NCBI RefSeq assembly: GCF_019175385.1
Contig: NC_083337.1
Span: 165,305,713 to 165,369,712, forward strand
Length of the DNA stretch: 64,000 bases
Direction of reading: 5' to 3'
DNA from: Lycium barbarum
Lineage: Eukaryota > Streptophyta > Magnoliopsida > Solanales > Solanaceae
The position numbers and the translations under genes were made by a program. A model generated the notes under the pieces. That model saw only the letters and a list, made by a program, of their open reading frames with translations, was not told where the DNA came from and did no database searches. Below are positions 17,108 through 29,700 of the stretch, in pieces. Within the stretch, counting starts at the first letter, position 1; each line of letters opens with the position of its first letter.

Positions 17108-18014
17108 TAGAGCCGTCAGTGTCGGCTAAGGTCCGTGGGCAGACTCAACCCAACATGTTATTTGATAGGATTGGGCTTGAATTTTTGGAGCCCATTTAAG
17201 AACGAGGCTTTTAGCCCGGCCCAAGTAAGCATGTTGGCCCGTGGGCTTGAGCGCACGTGGATTGAGCAGGACCGTGGGCCAAATAAAAAATTATAATTAA
17301 AAAATATAAAATATAAAAAAGTGAATATGTTAAGACAACCGTGTCATAAGCAGATGAGATGATGTGTTGTTGTTGGATACGCCATAAGTGCTATGGAAGT
17401 TTCTTTGTACTTTTAATGGATGGAATATTGTCATTTTCTTTTGTGTTTTATTGAGATGTATTACATAAAGCTAGGTTAATACCCCTATTTAATTAGCTAG
17501 TTGTATTGCTATTCATTAACTGTTTTGTTTGCTTATTAATACCTCTATTGGTTCGATAATATCAATTATTAATATGCAAAGTGTTAACAATGTCAAAAGT
17601 TATTTAGTTTCACAGAAGCTTATGTCCTACAAGATCGTTTTGTTGTGCCGTTGTACCCAAAATATTTGCATAGAATGGTAGAGATTTCATATAAAAGCCA
17701 TACAATCAAATCTTTACTTGAAGCCAAACACAATAAGCATTATTAGCATCATTTTATTTGTGGATTTGAGACTTGGTAAGCAAGTAGTAATACCATGTAA
17801 TATTGTCTTGTAAATATTTATGTTAGCATTTTTAAATTTGAATTTAAGTTAAAAGAATTATGAAAAATATCTTTTTTTTTTAAGGTGGGCTGGCCCGGCC
17901 AGGCCCGCAGACCACGTAGTGATGGGGTGGGCTTGTTATTTTAAGGCCCATCAAAATGGTGAGCCAGCCCGGCATGTCAAATTCCAAAGCCCGCGTTGGC
18001 TTTTGACAGCTCTA
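17108..18014. mobile_element. hAT-like non-autonomous element
   Basis: The left end is tagagccgtcagtg; the right end read in reverse is tagagctgtcaaaag, so the ends share tagagcYgtca. The flanks are aattgatcc on the left and aatttgatcc on the right, an 8-9 base target duplication with one inserted T. Both arms are rich in gggcttg/ggcccg motifs and lie inverted; the centre is AT-rich. No transposase frame is visible. Length about 907 bases. Confidence 0.7.
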
Positions 18015-19703
18015 AATTTGATCCATTTGTGTTAATACCTTATAGCGGGGGTGTCAAATGAGGCGATTGGATTGAATTAGGGCAGGTCAAGAGCTGATAA
18101 GGCTGAGATGAACTAAATAATGAGTCATTGCCCAAGTCCAACTCCTACCAAGTATTAATTTCTTTGTTTGTTTTCATAAAATTTATTTAATTACTAAATA
18201 AAGCTAAAAATTACTTTTTCCTTTATTATGGTTATATATGACTAGTCAAACCAAAAAAACTTTGATATAAGTATTTTTACAAGGGTTTTTTATGGGCCAA
18301 TTTGGACTATATATTTAGCCCAAAGCAGCCCAACTTTTAGATTTGCAGAATGGGGTATGTCAACATAGGTTGAGCTAACAAATGAGCGGGTCATTAACCA
18401 TCCCAAACTTGAGTGGGTTGGATGGATGATCATGTTTTCATGGGTTATTTTTCCAGCCCTAGTTATAATCGATTGAAGTGCACATAAACCCAATGTTTGT
18501 GCCATTGTTTAAGTTAGAAATTTTTGCATGTCTATTACCTCAAAAAGGTAGGCTTTTAAAGTTTCATACGGCTGAACTTCAGCCATATGTGCTTGAAGTT
18601 CAGTTATTTTTGTCTAACTCAATCATTGTTGCTTCAATTTCGTGAACATGCATCTAGCTGAACTCAGTCATATGACACTTCAAACACTGCATATTTGAAG
18701 TTTTGAACTCTAAAGTTGTTCTGAAATAGGTAAACATGTACCATCTTTAATTAAAAAACTGAGTACAGTTTAAAAAACAATATAGTTATTAACTTACGTA
18801 CACTATGTGCATCACACATTATATACGGTCTCATTCAACAATAATGTGTTACACATGTAAATCAAGTATATATGAGGCGTATTATAACTTTGATTATAGG
18901 CATCACCATCCCTTTCTTGACAACCAGAAGTTTTGGAACAAGTAAGGAACCAGCTGGGGTTACTTCAGAACTAAGTAAATTCAAATATTCCACTTGCTGA
19001 TAGCTACTCTGTGTTGAATTCATCTCCTTTTTAGTCCTAGCTGATAGAGAAATATGATAAACTTGCTCTGACATTTTTAAGTTGGTTGATAAATTGGGAG
19101 CCACTATTTACCCAAGTCCTTTCCTGTGGTTCCTGTTAGAGTCCTTGCCTTTTTTTTTTATAGAGATAAATTCGACATCCTTTTCATCCATCTAATTAAT
19201 AGTATATATTATGAATTTAACCGATAGTGTAACTTTTTATATTATCAGTATATTTCAACCAATTACGATATAGTATTTACTCTTTTTCAGATTATCATAT
19301 TAGATCTGTTATGACCAGTTTCGAGTAAATCATATGGTGTAAAATAATTGTTACAATATAGTCAGTATAGAGAAGTTAAATTTATATGTGCATAAAGATA
19401 GCCATGTATAGGACCACTTGGAAATGTTAAACAAGCCACTTTCTGGCTTAGCTGCCTCTTTGTCATTGCCCTTTCATACTAGTAGTGTACAAATTTCACG
19501 CTTATCACTTGTGCCTTTTGCTTCTCAATTTTATTACTGTTACTGTTTACATATGTATACAATTTCTGGTACCAACTTAGTGAAAAAAAAAATCTTGCCG
19601 ACGTTAGTGCATTATTATTATTTTATTTCATAAATAGTATTTTATTTAAGTAGTAATTAAATTGAAATCCGAAGCTTAAATATATCAAGAGGTCCACACA
19701 AAG
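18015..19703. other. intergenic DNA between two DNA transposons
   Basis: No gene is recognised. An 80-codon minus frame at 18862-19104 is unlike any known family to me. The stretch from about 18045 to 18465 has gggcc/ggccc-type words like the neighbouring hAT-like element and may be another degraded copy, but its ends are unclear. Confidence 0.4.
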
Positions 19704-19706
19704 TTA

Positions 19707-20443
19707 GGCCTCATTTGTTTGCACTTAATGGAGGTCTGAATCTGAATGTTTCAGATCTTAGGCCATTAAGTGCATTTGTTTACATTAAGATCAAAACACT
19801 TATTTGATCTGAATAGGTCTTAATCATTAAGATCTTGAATAAAATCTTAATATCATTAAGAGATATTTTGTATGGATAATTTTCACCACCGGCTTCACCC
19901 GCTATTCCCACTATCCTCCACTACCCACCCCCAACCCCCTCAACCCACCTACCCACTATCCCACCCCACCCCACAAACTCACCCCCACCACTACCTACCC
20001 ACCCTCACCCACAAACCCACCCAACCTCCACCATCCACCTACCTTAACCCCAACCTCCCACCCTACCCCCAGCCTACCCCCAGAAATATTGCACCACCAC
20101 CACCCCCAAAACCCTCCCACCCAACCTACCAACCACCCCACCCCCATAAAACCCCACCACCACTATAAACATCTCCATCATTACTAGCAAACGTAAATGT
20201 TTCATTTTTCTTTATCACATGATATTTTTATTTTATTAATTTGTATTCATTTTCTAATAATTAGTTACCTTTTTATTTGAATTATATATTTATTATGTTT
20301 AAATAAATACATTATGCACATTCAGATGCTGAAAAAACAAACAGTCTTAATCATTCAGTGTTCAGATCTAGAGACAACATCTTAATCATTCAGATGTGCA
20401 TTCAGATTCAGACGTCTTAATCTTAATGAAAACAAATGAGGCC
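19707..20443. mobile_element. PIF/Harbinger (Tourist-like) MITE with a C-rich insert
   Basis: Inverted ends are ggcctcatttgttt on the left and aaacaaatgaggcc on the right, each flanked by the trinucleotide TTA (19704-19706 and 20444-20446), the usual Harbinger target duplication. Subterminal parts repeat cttaat and cagatct words in opposite orientation. The centre, about 19885-20165, is almost free of G and made of runs such as cccaccccacccc. It gives a 98-codon Pro/His/Thr-rich open frame that I regard as a composition artefact. Confidence 0.85.
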
Positions 20444-20491
20444 TTAGTGACTTTGTATGATTTCTAGCTGCTATTAACACAGAGTACTAAC

Positions 20492-22162
20492 TGTCACACC
20501 CCTTTTTAACCCCGTAGAGTTAAATTTAGCAGTATGACGTATTGGAGATTCCTATTTTTGTTTATGTTTTTAAGGAGTCGCCACCTAATTATTTACGGTG
20601 AATTAGGACACCTAAAGTTATGTTTAAAGTTAGCTCTGTTTAAGGTCTGCGAAACTTAAGATTCTGGATAAGGGTTCAATTAGTCTAAAGGGAAGGTATT
20701 AGGCACCCTTTAAGACCCATTAACAAATGGTTAACCGACCGGACTTATAATTAATTAGGCTAAGTGTAAATATAGTATTATAGAAAAAAGTAGTCTTATA
20801 AGTATGACTAAGGTTATAAGACGAAAGTATAATAACATTATTTAAAATAATATTTGTAGAAAATAGTAAGTGTACAAAAGAGCTTTATTAGAAATAAACC
20901 AAAGAAGTGGGGCATGTAATGTTTATATGTGGAAGAAATGACTAAAATTTAAAAGAGTTATTTTGATAAGAATTTTTAAAGATTTATTCTAGAGAAATAT
21001 GTATTTCAATATGTATTTTTACTTAAGTGCTGGGAAGAACCTAAAGTGAAAGAGCTGTTCATCGAAACTAGTTTGCCTATTTTTAGAGTAAGCTAACGTT
21101 AATGCAAAGAATAGTAGCGTCTTAAAGTTTCTAAGATATTAAGAATGAATCTTGATCCTCAAAATATGTAGTCATACTATTTTGAAATGAATTATTCTAA
21201 TAATAGAAAAAGACAGTATGGATATTATAAGTAGTTAAACTTATGGGATTAATAGTTGATTTTCTTTAGATTAATTACTTATTACTAGAACCAAACCCCA
21301 CTAATTTTGCCAAGGTTTAATTAATCTAAGCAAATAAACAAGTAAAAGTATCAGTCATACAATTATCAATTAAATGCACAAAAAATAAAATGGAGGAGCA
21401 AATAGGTTTAAATGGGTTCAGCCCATTTTTTAAGGGCTGCTGCTACGCTACTGTTGCTGCCGCTATTGGGCTTCAGCCCAAATATTTTTAGGAACTCTTT
21501 CAGATGGGCTGGACACGAGAAGAATATATTGTTGGGCTTTTAGTCCAACACTGAATGCGGAAGACAAGCCCCTTGGACTCGTATGCGGAGGTCATACATA
21601 AAAAAAAAAGGAAAAGGAAAAGGATTAGTATATAATCAAAGAATAATGTTAAACATATAAAATATAAATTCAAAGCAGGCTGTGTATATACCATGTATAT
21701 TTGAATGAATGAGACCGAGACAGGGCTAAAAAAATGTCCAAGTGCGTCACAACAACGCGGCAACATGGTTAATAGACTAGTTAGCAGGTGTCGTCATTTC
21801 ACATGTTTTAAAATAATCATTCGTTCAGACAATGTTCAATAGCCGGACTCTCGTACACTGAGGGTGTTTTGACACAACAAGAAATGATACCAGGCATGAA
21901 AGGATGCTGGTCCCATAATAGTCACAGATAAAGCTATTCTTGGTGGTGCATGGATCTGGACAGACCCAAAATATGACTCAGATCAAAAGAAATACGCAGA
22001 TCACATGAAAGGGCAAATATAGGAGGAAACATTATGACTGAACATGCTCGATTTACCTATAAACAGAAAGCAAAAAATCTAAAACCACACCTAAACACAA
22101 TAAACTCATCTAATAAGAAACAGGAACTAAAATGCCATGACTAACAACATGGTGCTATACTG
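20492..22162 (-). repeat. left (3') LTR of the retrotransposon, truncated
   Basis: Nearly identical to 26761-28431. I see one extra C after tgtcacaccc and one missing C near gaaataaacc. Identity stops abruptly at 22162, after ggtgctatactg, where the intact LTR continues with agcgag but this copy joins internal sequence tgaggctg. The two bases tg are shared at the junction. About 3.5 kb of LTR start, with the polypurine tract, is missing on this side. Confidence 0.9.
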
Positions 22163-22180
22163 TGAGGCTGTATAGCCATG

Positions 22181-22700
22181 TAATGTCTCCGGTTGTTTTC
22201 GGGGACTTGATGCTGTGTCTCTGGTTGTCTTCGGGGACTTGATGCTAATTCCCGTAAAGTCCAGGATAAAGTTGTAAAGTGGATGATGTCTCCGGTTGTT
22301 TTCGGAGGCTCAATGATAATTCCTGTAAAGTTCAGGGTAAAGTTGTTAAAATCGGTAAAGTAAATGATAAAGTATGAGGTAAAGTCGTAGTGTAGTCGTC
22401 CGGCTTATGCATGTGAGGCTGTATATCCGAATGATGTCTCCGGTTGTCTTCGGGGACTTGATGCTATGTCTCCGGTTGTTTTCGGGGACTTGATGTTGTG
22501 TCTCCGGTTGTTTTCGGGGACTTGATGCTAATTCCTGTAAAGTTCAGGATAAAATAGAGGGTAAAGTCATAGTGTAGCCGTCCGGCTTATGTATGTGAGG
22601 TTGCATAGCCATGCAATGTCTCCGGTTGTCTTCGGAGATTTGATGATAAATCCCTTTGGTTGTCTTCGGAGACTTAATGTTGATTCCTGTAAAGTTCAGG
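22181..22700. repeat. irregular tandem repeat of a tctccggttgt word
   Basis: About eight diverged copies of tctccggttgtYttcggRga(c)tTgatg occur at uneven spacing, some followed by aattcctgtaaagttcagg. Copies vary by single bases, so the array is older than the LTR pair. Confidence 0.85.
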
Positions 22701-23439
22701 ACAAAGTGGTTAAAGCAGGTAAAGAAAGTAATGGAGTGAAGGGAGAGCGTAGCCGTTTGGCTGATGATGTCGACGGTATTGTGGCAGGCTGAATTAATGA
22801 CGCATAATCCTGATTTGATTCGTCTTTAACCTGCAAAAAAGATGTATGAAGTCATAAAGTTGTTATGATAAAATAAAATTAAATATAGGGTTAGGAATAA
22901 AGCCGTTTGGCTTTTGAGACGAGGCCTTAATGAGCCAGGTTATGCTTTTCGTTGTGATTGATAGACTTGACTATTGATCTTGCGGTCCTTTAATTCCTGC
23001 ACTCAAATAAAAATTCTTAGTTTGGGAGGGGGTAGTTGATTCGTGTTGACTCGACGCTTGTCGTTGTTGGCGCTCCATTCGTCTTGTTTGTTTGGATCTT
23101 GTGATCTCCGTTCAAATCTCGGTAGCTGACTAGTAGTGAAAATGATCGAAAGGAAGTATTCATTCGGAAGGTAGGTATATAAGTATATGTATAAGGAAAT
23201 GTAACTATATGTATATAAGTTGTGAAATATGTAAATGTAAGTGTATGTATAGATATATGTAAATATATGTAAGTTGTAAAATATTCTGCCAACTTCGGAC
23301 TGTGACATTTCTAAAGCCATTGGTTTATAATATTTCCTGTCTGATAGCCTTAATCTTGTCAATGTCCCCGTTCTATATTTTTTCTCAAAAAATATGCCCC
23401 AGTTTTGGTTCTGAAGGGTATACTAAATTTATGTTGCGG

Positions 23440-23770
23440 TGTGACCGAACCTTATATAGGTTGCCTACCTATCCGCCGAGGAATCAGGTCAGAACGTAGT
23501 TCGTAGTGGTGAATGGTCTGAAGTTTTTTAATAAAGGGACCGAACCCGATGTGGATTGCCTACGTATCCTACCAAGGGAATCAGGTCAGCGTAGTTCTGT
23601 TATATCTATGGTAAAGGGTTTGTTGGATTTTATCTAGGTGTGACGGTCCGTATGTTGATAGTCTTTGTGTAAGGATTTTTTTTGAATTTTCTGTTATAGC
23701 GCAACCGAACCCTATGTTGGCTGCCTACGTATCTCACCATGAGAATCAGGTCAGAACGTAGTTCGTACAG
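23440..23770. repeat. three diverged copies of a gcctacgtatc word
   Basis: Copies at about 23443-23500, 23536-23600 and 23702-23770 share gaccgaaccc, a short spacer, gcctacgtatc, a spacer, then gaatcaggtcag and cgtagttcg. They are direct repeats about 90-170 bases apart. Confidence 0.8.
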
Positions 23771-24347
23771 GTTGTTAAAGGAAAGGTTGCAAACTAGGTT
23801 GTCTTACCTAATGTCGTCCTTTGACTTGTTCTTGGATTGCTTGCTTTCAGGTTTATGTCATCACCTATCGGCTATTTCGATTCTTTTGAGTGGGATCTTG
23901 TCTTGTCCTCTAGTTTCTTTGTTATTCTCTCGGGATGTATGTTGTCTGTTCGTTCATTTCATGTCACAATCGTTGAGTTGACATATTTGATAAGTAGGAA
24001 ATAACAATAATAGATGATTAAGGGAAATAGTAGATGATTAAGGAAAATCAGAAATGCATTCATAGTTTTCACGATTAAACTTCCAAAAGATGAAGCAAAA
24101 CAAACAAATTTCGGGTACGGTTCAAACATCAATAAAAGAAAACAAGTTCACTACATGTTCATGCTACCAAGGTTCTCGGCGAATCCGGACGGAGTACAAG
24201 TTCAATTCTTCAGAGTCTCTCCTGAGTCGGCGCCCTATATTGTCAGTGCCTTGGTGTTGTGAGTAGTTGTATTGGATTGTTCCCACGAGAGCGACAAAGT
24301 TGATGATCTGGCCATTCCCGCCCTTCTGATTGACACACTGGATTCTT

Positions 24348-25749
24348 TCAAATCTTAGTATCCTCATGAGCAGGTAAAGGATTGTTGACCACATTGGGTT
24401 TAGCTTCAGCGAGTTGGATTACTCCTTCCTTAATCAGGTCTTCAATTTTGTTTTTAAGCCCATAGCAATCTTCAGTGGCGTGCCCAGCAACTCCAGAATG
24501 GTATGCACAACGCTTGGAACCGTCAGACCATTTTGGGATAGGATCGGGAATTCTCCCTTCAATCGGTTGTATTATACCCGCTGATTTCATTCTTTCAAAC
24601 AATTGAGCCAAGGGTTCAGCGATCGGAGTGTAGTTACGGGTGTTTTTGGTATCAAGACGAGCTCTAGGTGCAGCATGTGGTCGACTTTGATAAGTTGGAG
24701 CTTGGACGGGTTGATATGGACGTGGGTTTTGATGTGGAGGTGCTCGGGGTTGGTAGTAGTTAGCTTGGCTGTTGTAGACAGGGTGAGGAGATAGTGGAGG
24801 TTGGTAGGGTTCAGGGTAGTGATAAGGGTAGAAAGGTTGTTGTGGGTGGTTAAAGTATGGAATGGCTTGGCTCGGCTCATGCTTTTGGACGTTCATGACT
24901 GCAGTGACATCTTCCTTCTTCTTTTTAATCCCGTTGATAGAACCAGATTGTATAGCTTTGTTCATTGCTTGTAAAGCAATAAGATCCTGAATTTTCCCCG
25001 ATTTGATTCCTTCTTCCAAGGCTTCTCCCATTCGAATAACTTCTGTGAATTTTTGTCCCATCATACCTATCATTTTCTCGTAAAATATGCCAGCCTGGCA
25101 TTCAATGAAGGTAGAAGTCATTTCCCTATCATTCATCGGAGGTTGAACCCTGGCCGCTTCTGACCTCCAACGTAACGCATATTCGCGGAACGTTTCAGTT
25201 GACTTCCTGGTTAACTTAGTCATGTAAACTCTATCTGGCGTGATATCGGTGTTAAAACTGAACCTGTCCATAAAGTCTTGCGCCATGTCACTCTAACCAC
25301 GCCATTTACGGACATCCTGTTGTGTATACCAAGTAAGTGCTTCGCCAGATAAGCTTCTTATGAAGAGTTTCATCCTTATGCTCTGGTATCTGCCCACTCC
25401 AACCAGTTTGTCACAATAAGCCCTTAAGTGTGTATGAGGGTCGCCTGTTCCATTGAATGTATCAAATTTTGGCGGTTTGTAGCCTATGGGTAGATCGACG
25501 TCAGGTTGAACACAGAGATCTTCATACTCTACACTCTTAGTTCCCCTAGCAACTTGAAGGTTTCTCATTGCTTCTTTGAGACTGTGGATCTCTTTTAGCA
25601 ACATGTTATCTGCCCCTGCCTTTGCATCCTTTTCCATTTCTTCGTATTGATCTACTTCGGGTTGGAACCTGACCGTTACTGGATTGGTAAAGGCTTGTGT
25701 TTCTGCGGCGTATACTGGAGGAACATATTGTGCATTAGGGGTGACAAAG
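24348..25749 (-). pseudogene. gag polyprotein of the retrotransposon, one in-frame stop
   Basis: A single minus-strand frame runs from about 25749 to 24348 and is broken once, by TAG at 25295-25293 (KWRG*SDMAQDF). It contains the retrotransposon gag domain (PPKFDTFNGTGDPHTHL... MKLFIRSLSGEALTWY... DFMDRFSFNTDITPDR... FREYALRWRSEAARV), a proline/tyrosine-rich linker, and a zinc-knuckle-like CAYHSGVAGHATEDC followed by LKNKIEDLIKEG, typical of the Tat/Ogre branch. The true start is uncertain because a 78-base-period duplication (25752-25871) sits upstream. Known role: structural protein of the cytoplasmic particle. It is probably not functional as it stands, unless the stop is read through. Confidence 0.85.
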
Positions 25750-25751
25750 TG

Positions 25752-25871
25752 TGCATGTGATCTCTTCGTGCCAGAGGGTGGGCCTAACGTTGTAAACGAT
25801 TATATCAAAACAAATAACGCGTCCTAATATGCATGTGATCTCTTCGTGCCAGAGGGTGGGCCTAACGTTGT
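25752..25871. repeat. 42-base direct repeat upstream of gag
   Basis: The 42 bases at 25752-25793 (starting tgcatgtgatctcttcg) recur exactly at 25830-25871, 78 bases later. On the minus strand both give NVRPTLWHEEITC. The repeat lies just before the readable start of gag in element sense. Confidence 0.9.
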
Positions 25872-26571
25872 TTAAAGGATAAAATGTGCCATAATATGTC
25901 ATCCCGTTGCTTTGATTAATTAAACAGATTCTATTTCTCAAAAAATAAAGTACAAAATAATGTAATATTTATTACATGTCAAATGAATACAACATAAAGT
26001 GTTTCCCAATCTAAATAAAGTAAATAAAATTTCTATGCCTAATTTCAAGCTCCATTTACGATGCCCTTGATCTTCGTCATTTGTTGTACTTCGATGCAAA
26101 TGCATACCTGTCATAGAAACGTTAGTCATTCTCCCCTTCCTAAAGTTTAATTAATTAGAGAAAATAGTCGATATTTAGGCACAGTTATCCTTCAAACATG
26201 CATATAAAGTATGATTGGGGTCACTCGGGGTCGTGAACCCGCTTGGACGTTTGGACAAAGTCATCTGATGGGCTTAATACACCAAGGGTATTAAACCTCC
26301 TAGGATATGAAATGTATGCTCTTAATAAAAGATGTTGGTTTAGCTCTATCCTAGGTTGACTAAGAGTGGGTTTACTAGACACAAGTGAGAAGGCTACGCG
26401 GTCCCCGTTACTCGGGCACCCCGCGCATACGCCAACTCTTCTAAAATTTGGATTCTACGAAAAAAAATTGCGGGTGCGCAAAACACACCTCGCGTGTACG
26501 TGTGATAGTGTGAATTTCCAGAAGTGGAGGAAATATGAACGGAATGACAGTTTATCAAAGCAGTAACACAT

Positions 26572-26643
26572 AAACAGTTTATATCAGACAAACAGTTTAT
26601 ATCAAACAAACAGTTTATATCGAACAAACAGTTTATATCAAAC
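26572..26643. repeat. 18-base minisatellite in the retrotransposon leader
   Basis: Four head-to-tail copies of aaacagtttatatcaaac, differing only at positions 15-16 (ca/ag, aa or ga variants). They lie between the primer-binding site and gag, in the untranslated leader. Confidence 0.93.
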
Positions 26644-26740
26644 GAACAAATAATAGCACGTAAAAATAGTTAACAAGTAATAAAAATAAACACACAACCC
26701 ATTTAAAACTAAGTCCGTTATGGTTAGAACCTTTCTACAT

Positions 26741-26758
26741 CCCCAGCAGAGTCGTCAA
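26741..26758 (-). other. primer-binding site
   Basis: On the minus strand the sequence ttgacgactctgctgggg starts two bases after the end of the 5' LTR. It differs by one base from tggcgactctgctgggga-type sites, which I recall as complementary to the 3' end of tRNA-Arg, as in Ogre elements. This fixes the orientation of the element. Confidence 0.75.
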
Positions 26759-26760
26759 GC

Positions 26761-29700
26761 TGTCACACCCTTTTTAACCCCGTAGAGTTAAATTTAGCAG
26801 TATGACGTATTGGAGATTCCTATTTTTGTTTATGTTTTTAAGGAGTCGCCACCTAATTATTTACGGTGAATTAGGACACCTAAAGTTATGTTTAAAGTTA
26901 GCTCTGTTTAAGGTCTGCGAAACTTAAGATTCTGGATAAGGGTTCAATTAGTCTAAAGGGAAGGTATTAGGCACCCTTTAAGACCCATTAACAAATGGTT
27001 AACCGACCGGACTTATAATTAATTAGGCTAAGTGTAAATATAGTATTATAGAAAAAAGTAGTCTTATAAGTATGACTAAGGTTATAAGACGAAAGTATAA
27101 TAACATTATTTAAAATAATATTTGTAGAAAATAGTAAGTGTACAAAAGAGCTTTATTAGAAATAAACCCAAAGAAGTGGGGCATGTAATGTTTATATGTG
27201 GAAGAAATGACTAAAATTTAAAAGAGTTATTTTGATAAGAATTTTTAAAGATTTATTCTAGAGAAATATGTATTTCAATATGTATTTTTACTTAAGTGCT
27301 GGGAAGAACCTAAAGTGAAAGAGCTGTTCATCGAAACTAGTTTGCCTATTTTTAGAGTAAGCTAACGTTAATGCAAAGAATAGTAGCGTCTTAAAGTTTC
27401 TAAGATATTAAGAATGAATCTTGATCCTCAAAATATGTAGTCATACTATTTTGAAATGAATTATTCTAATAATAGAAAAAGACAGTATGGATATTATAAG
27501 TAGTTAAACTTATGGGATTAATAGTTGATTTTCTTTAGATTAATTACTTATTACTAGAACCAAACCCCACTAATTTTGCCAAGGTTTAATTAATCTAAGC
27601 AAATAAACAAGTAAAAGTATCAGTCATACAATTATCAATTAAATGCACAAAAAATAAAATGGAGGAGCAAATAGGTTTAAATGGGTTCAGCCCATTTTTT
27701 AAGGGCTGCTGCTACGCTACTGTTGCTGCCGCTATTGGGCTTCAGCCCAAATATTTTTAGGAACTCTTTCAGATGGGCTGGACACGAGAAGAATATATTG
27801 TTGGGCTTTTAGTCCAACACTGAATGCGGAAGACAAGCCCCTTGGACTCGTATGCGGAGGTCATACATAAAAAAAAAAGGAAAAGGAAAAGGATTAGTAT
27901 ATAATCAAAGAATAATGTTAAACATATAAAATATAAATTCAAAGCAGGCTGTGTATATACCATGTATATTTGAATGAATGAGACCGAGACAGGGCTAAAA
28001 AAATGTCCAAGTGCGTCACAACAACGCGGCAACATGGTTAATAGACTAGTTAGCAGGTGTCGTCATTTCACATGTTTTAAAATAATCATTCGTTCAGACA
28101 ATGTTCAATAGCCGGACTCTCGTACACTGAGGGTGTTTTGACACAACAAGAAATGATACCAGGCATGAAAGGATGCTGGTCCCATAATAGTCACAGATAA
28201 AGCTATTCTTGGTGGTGCATGGATCTGGACAGACCCAAAATATGACTCAGATCAAAAGAAATACGCAGATCACATGAAAGGGCAAATATAGGAGGAAACA
28301 TTATGACTGAACATGCTCGATTTACCTATAAACAGAAAGCAAAAAATCTAAAACCACACCTAAACACAATAAACTCATCTAATAAGAAACAGGAACTAAA
28401 ATGCCATGACTAACAACATGGTGCTATACTGAGCGAGAAATAGGCATCCAAATGCTTAAACACATGAAGCACCAAATAAACCAAACAACACAGCAAATAG
28501 TATCCAGGATTGCCTAAAACTAAACACAACAGCGACTAAAACACTACAGCAATCCAGGGGAATATTGTGGTGTTCAGGCACACATTTTCAGTTCATATTC
28601 AGCATATTGACAATGTAAAACACTAAGATTTATAGCGAAATGGGCAGTAAGGCTTACTACCAACAAAAATAATTAGAGGAAAACAGGTTCAGATCTAAAA
28701 TCATGTTCAAGACATTCAAGCAACCCAAAAGAACAGAGCAAGTTCAATTTCCAGGATAACAACATATGAGTAAAGTCAAGCAAACCTCAACTTGTTAATA
28801 GAGAAACTGAGGAAGAAGTCAACCTTCTCAAAGTTGATCAACCCAGATTCTCAAAGTGATTTGAATATAGTGTTTTCTTCATCAAATCAGACACCTCAAC
28901 AATAAGACATCATGCACAGAGATATATTATTTATATCCCAGTCAGTAAACATTTTTTTTTCAACTGAATCAAACATGTCTTCTTCTACAGCTAGAATCAC
29001 AGACAAAAGAACTTGGTATTACATTATACTCTGATGTAGCAGGGCAAAATCAGAAATATATGAGTTACATAGCCAAGGAATGGTGTAGGGATATTTACCA
29101 GCTTAAACCCAGGAATTCAAATCAGATTTTTTGAACAAGCGAAATAGCTGTTATTATAGTCATATAGATCCACACTTGATGCCAAACTAGACAACATCTA
29201 CCAAATGAGCTAAGCCAATCATATGAACACAAAACAGAGATTAAATATCAAACAAGATGAAATGGATGTTGGAGACTAACTTTCTTTTCACATAGGTTCT
29301 TACAGGAAGTTCTTTTGCTGAACTGAGATCAGACAGCATTCAGATTTATTCAATCCCATAAAGTCTTCATATCAGTTCCAGCTAAACAGACACGAACAGA
29401 AGCAAACAAATATACATGCAATGAAATAAACATATAGAATCACATCTAGATCATACGGTACATGACTAAAGATTTCGTCAACATGTGACTTCAAACAATA
29501 TTATAAGATTCAACAGAGTACAAACATGATATCAAAAAATATATCCACCACGATATGTATATCAGATGTATAGCAAATGTATATCCTCTTCTTATTTTGA
29601 TAACCCACTGTATATCCTATGTATATTTGATTTCAAATGGATTCTAAGTTTTGGAAATTCAGTCTAGGCATCCGAGACTATGATATACATCTTTCGAATT

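Larger units (their letters stand above)
22163..24347 (-). other. non-coding interior of the retrotransposon with two repeat families
   Basis: In element sense this lies after gag, where pol should be, but no pol motif is found in any frame. From 22181 to 22700 the words gtctccggttgt and ttcgggg(a)cttgatg recur about eight times with aattcctgtaaagttcagg between them. From about 23440 to 23770 a second word set (gaccgaaccc, gcctacgtatc, gaatcaggtcag, acgtagttcg) occurs three times. Both are of a kind common in solanaceous Gypsy elements. Confidence 0.75.

Noticed and set aside
18045..18465. Second hAT-like element next to 17108-18014
   Set aside because: The supposed ends (tagcgggggtg and ccagccctag) pair poorly and no target duplication is found.
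19872..20168. 98-codon Pro/His-rich open frame
   Set aside because: It lies wholly in the G-free C-rich core of a MITE. The frame is open because stop codons need T-A or G, and no domain or splice context is present.
21500..21766. 88-codon minus frame, repeated at 27769-28035
   Set aside because: It is duplicated because it lies in both LTR copies; it resembles no retrotransposon protein.
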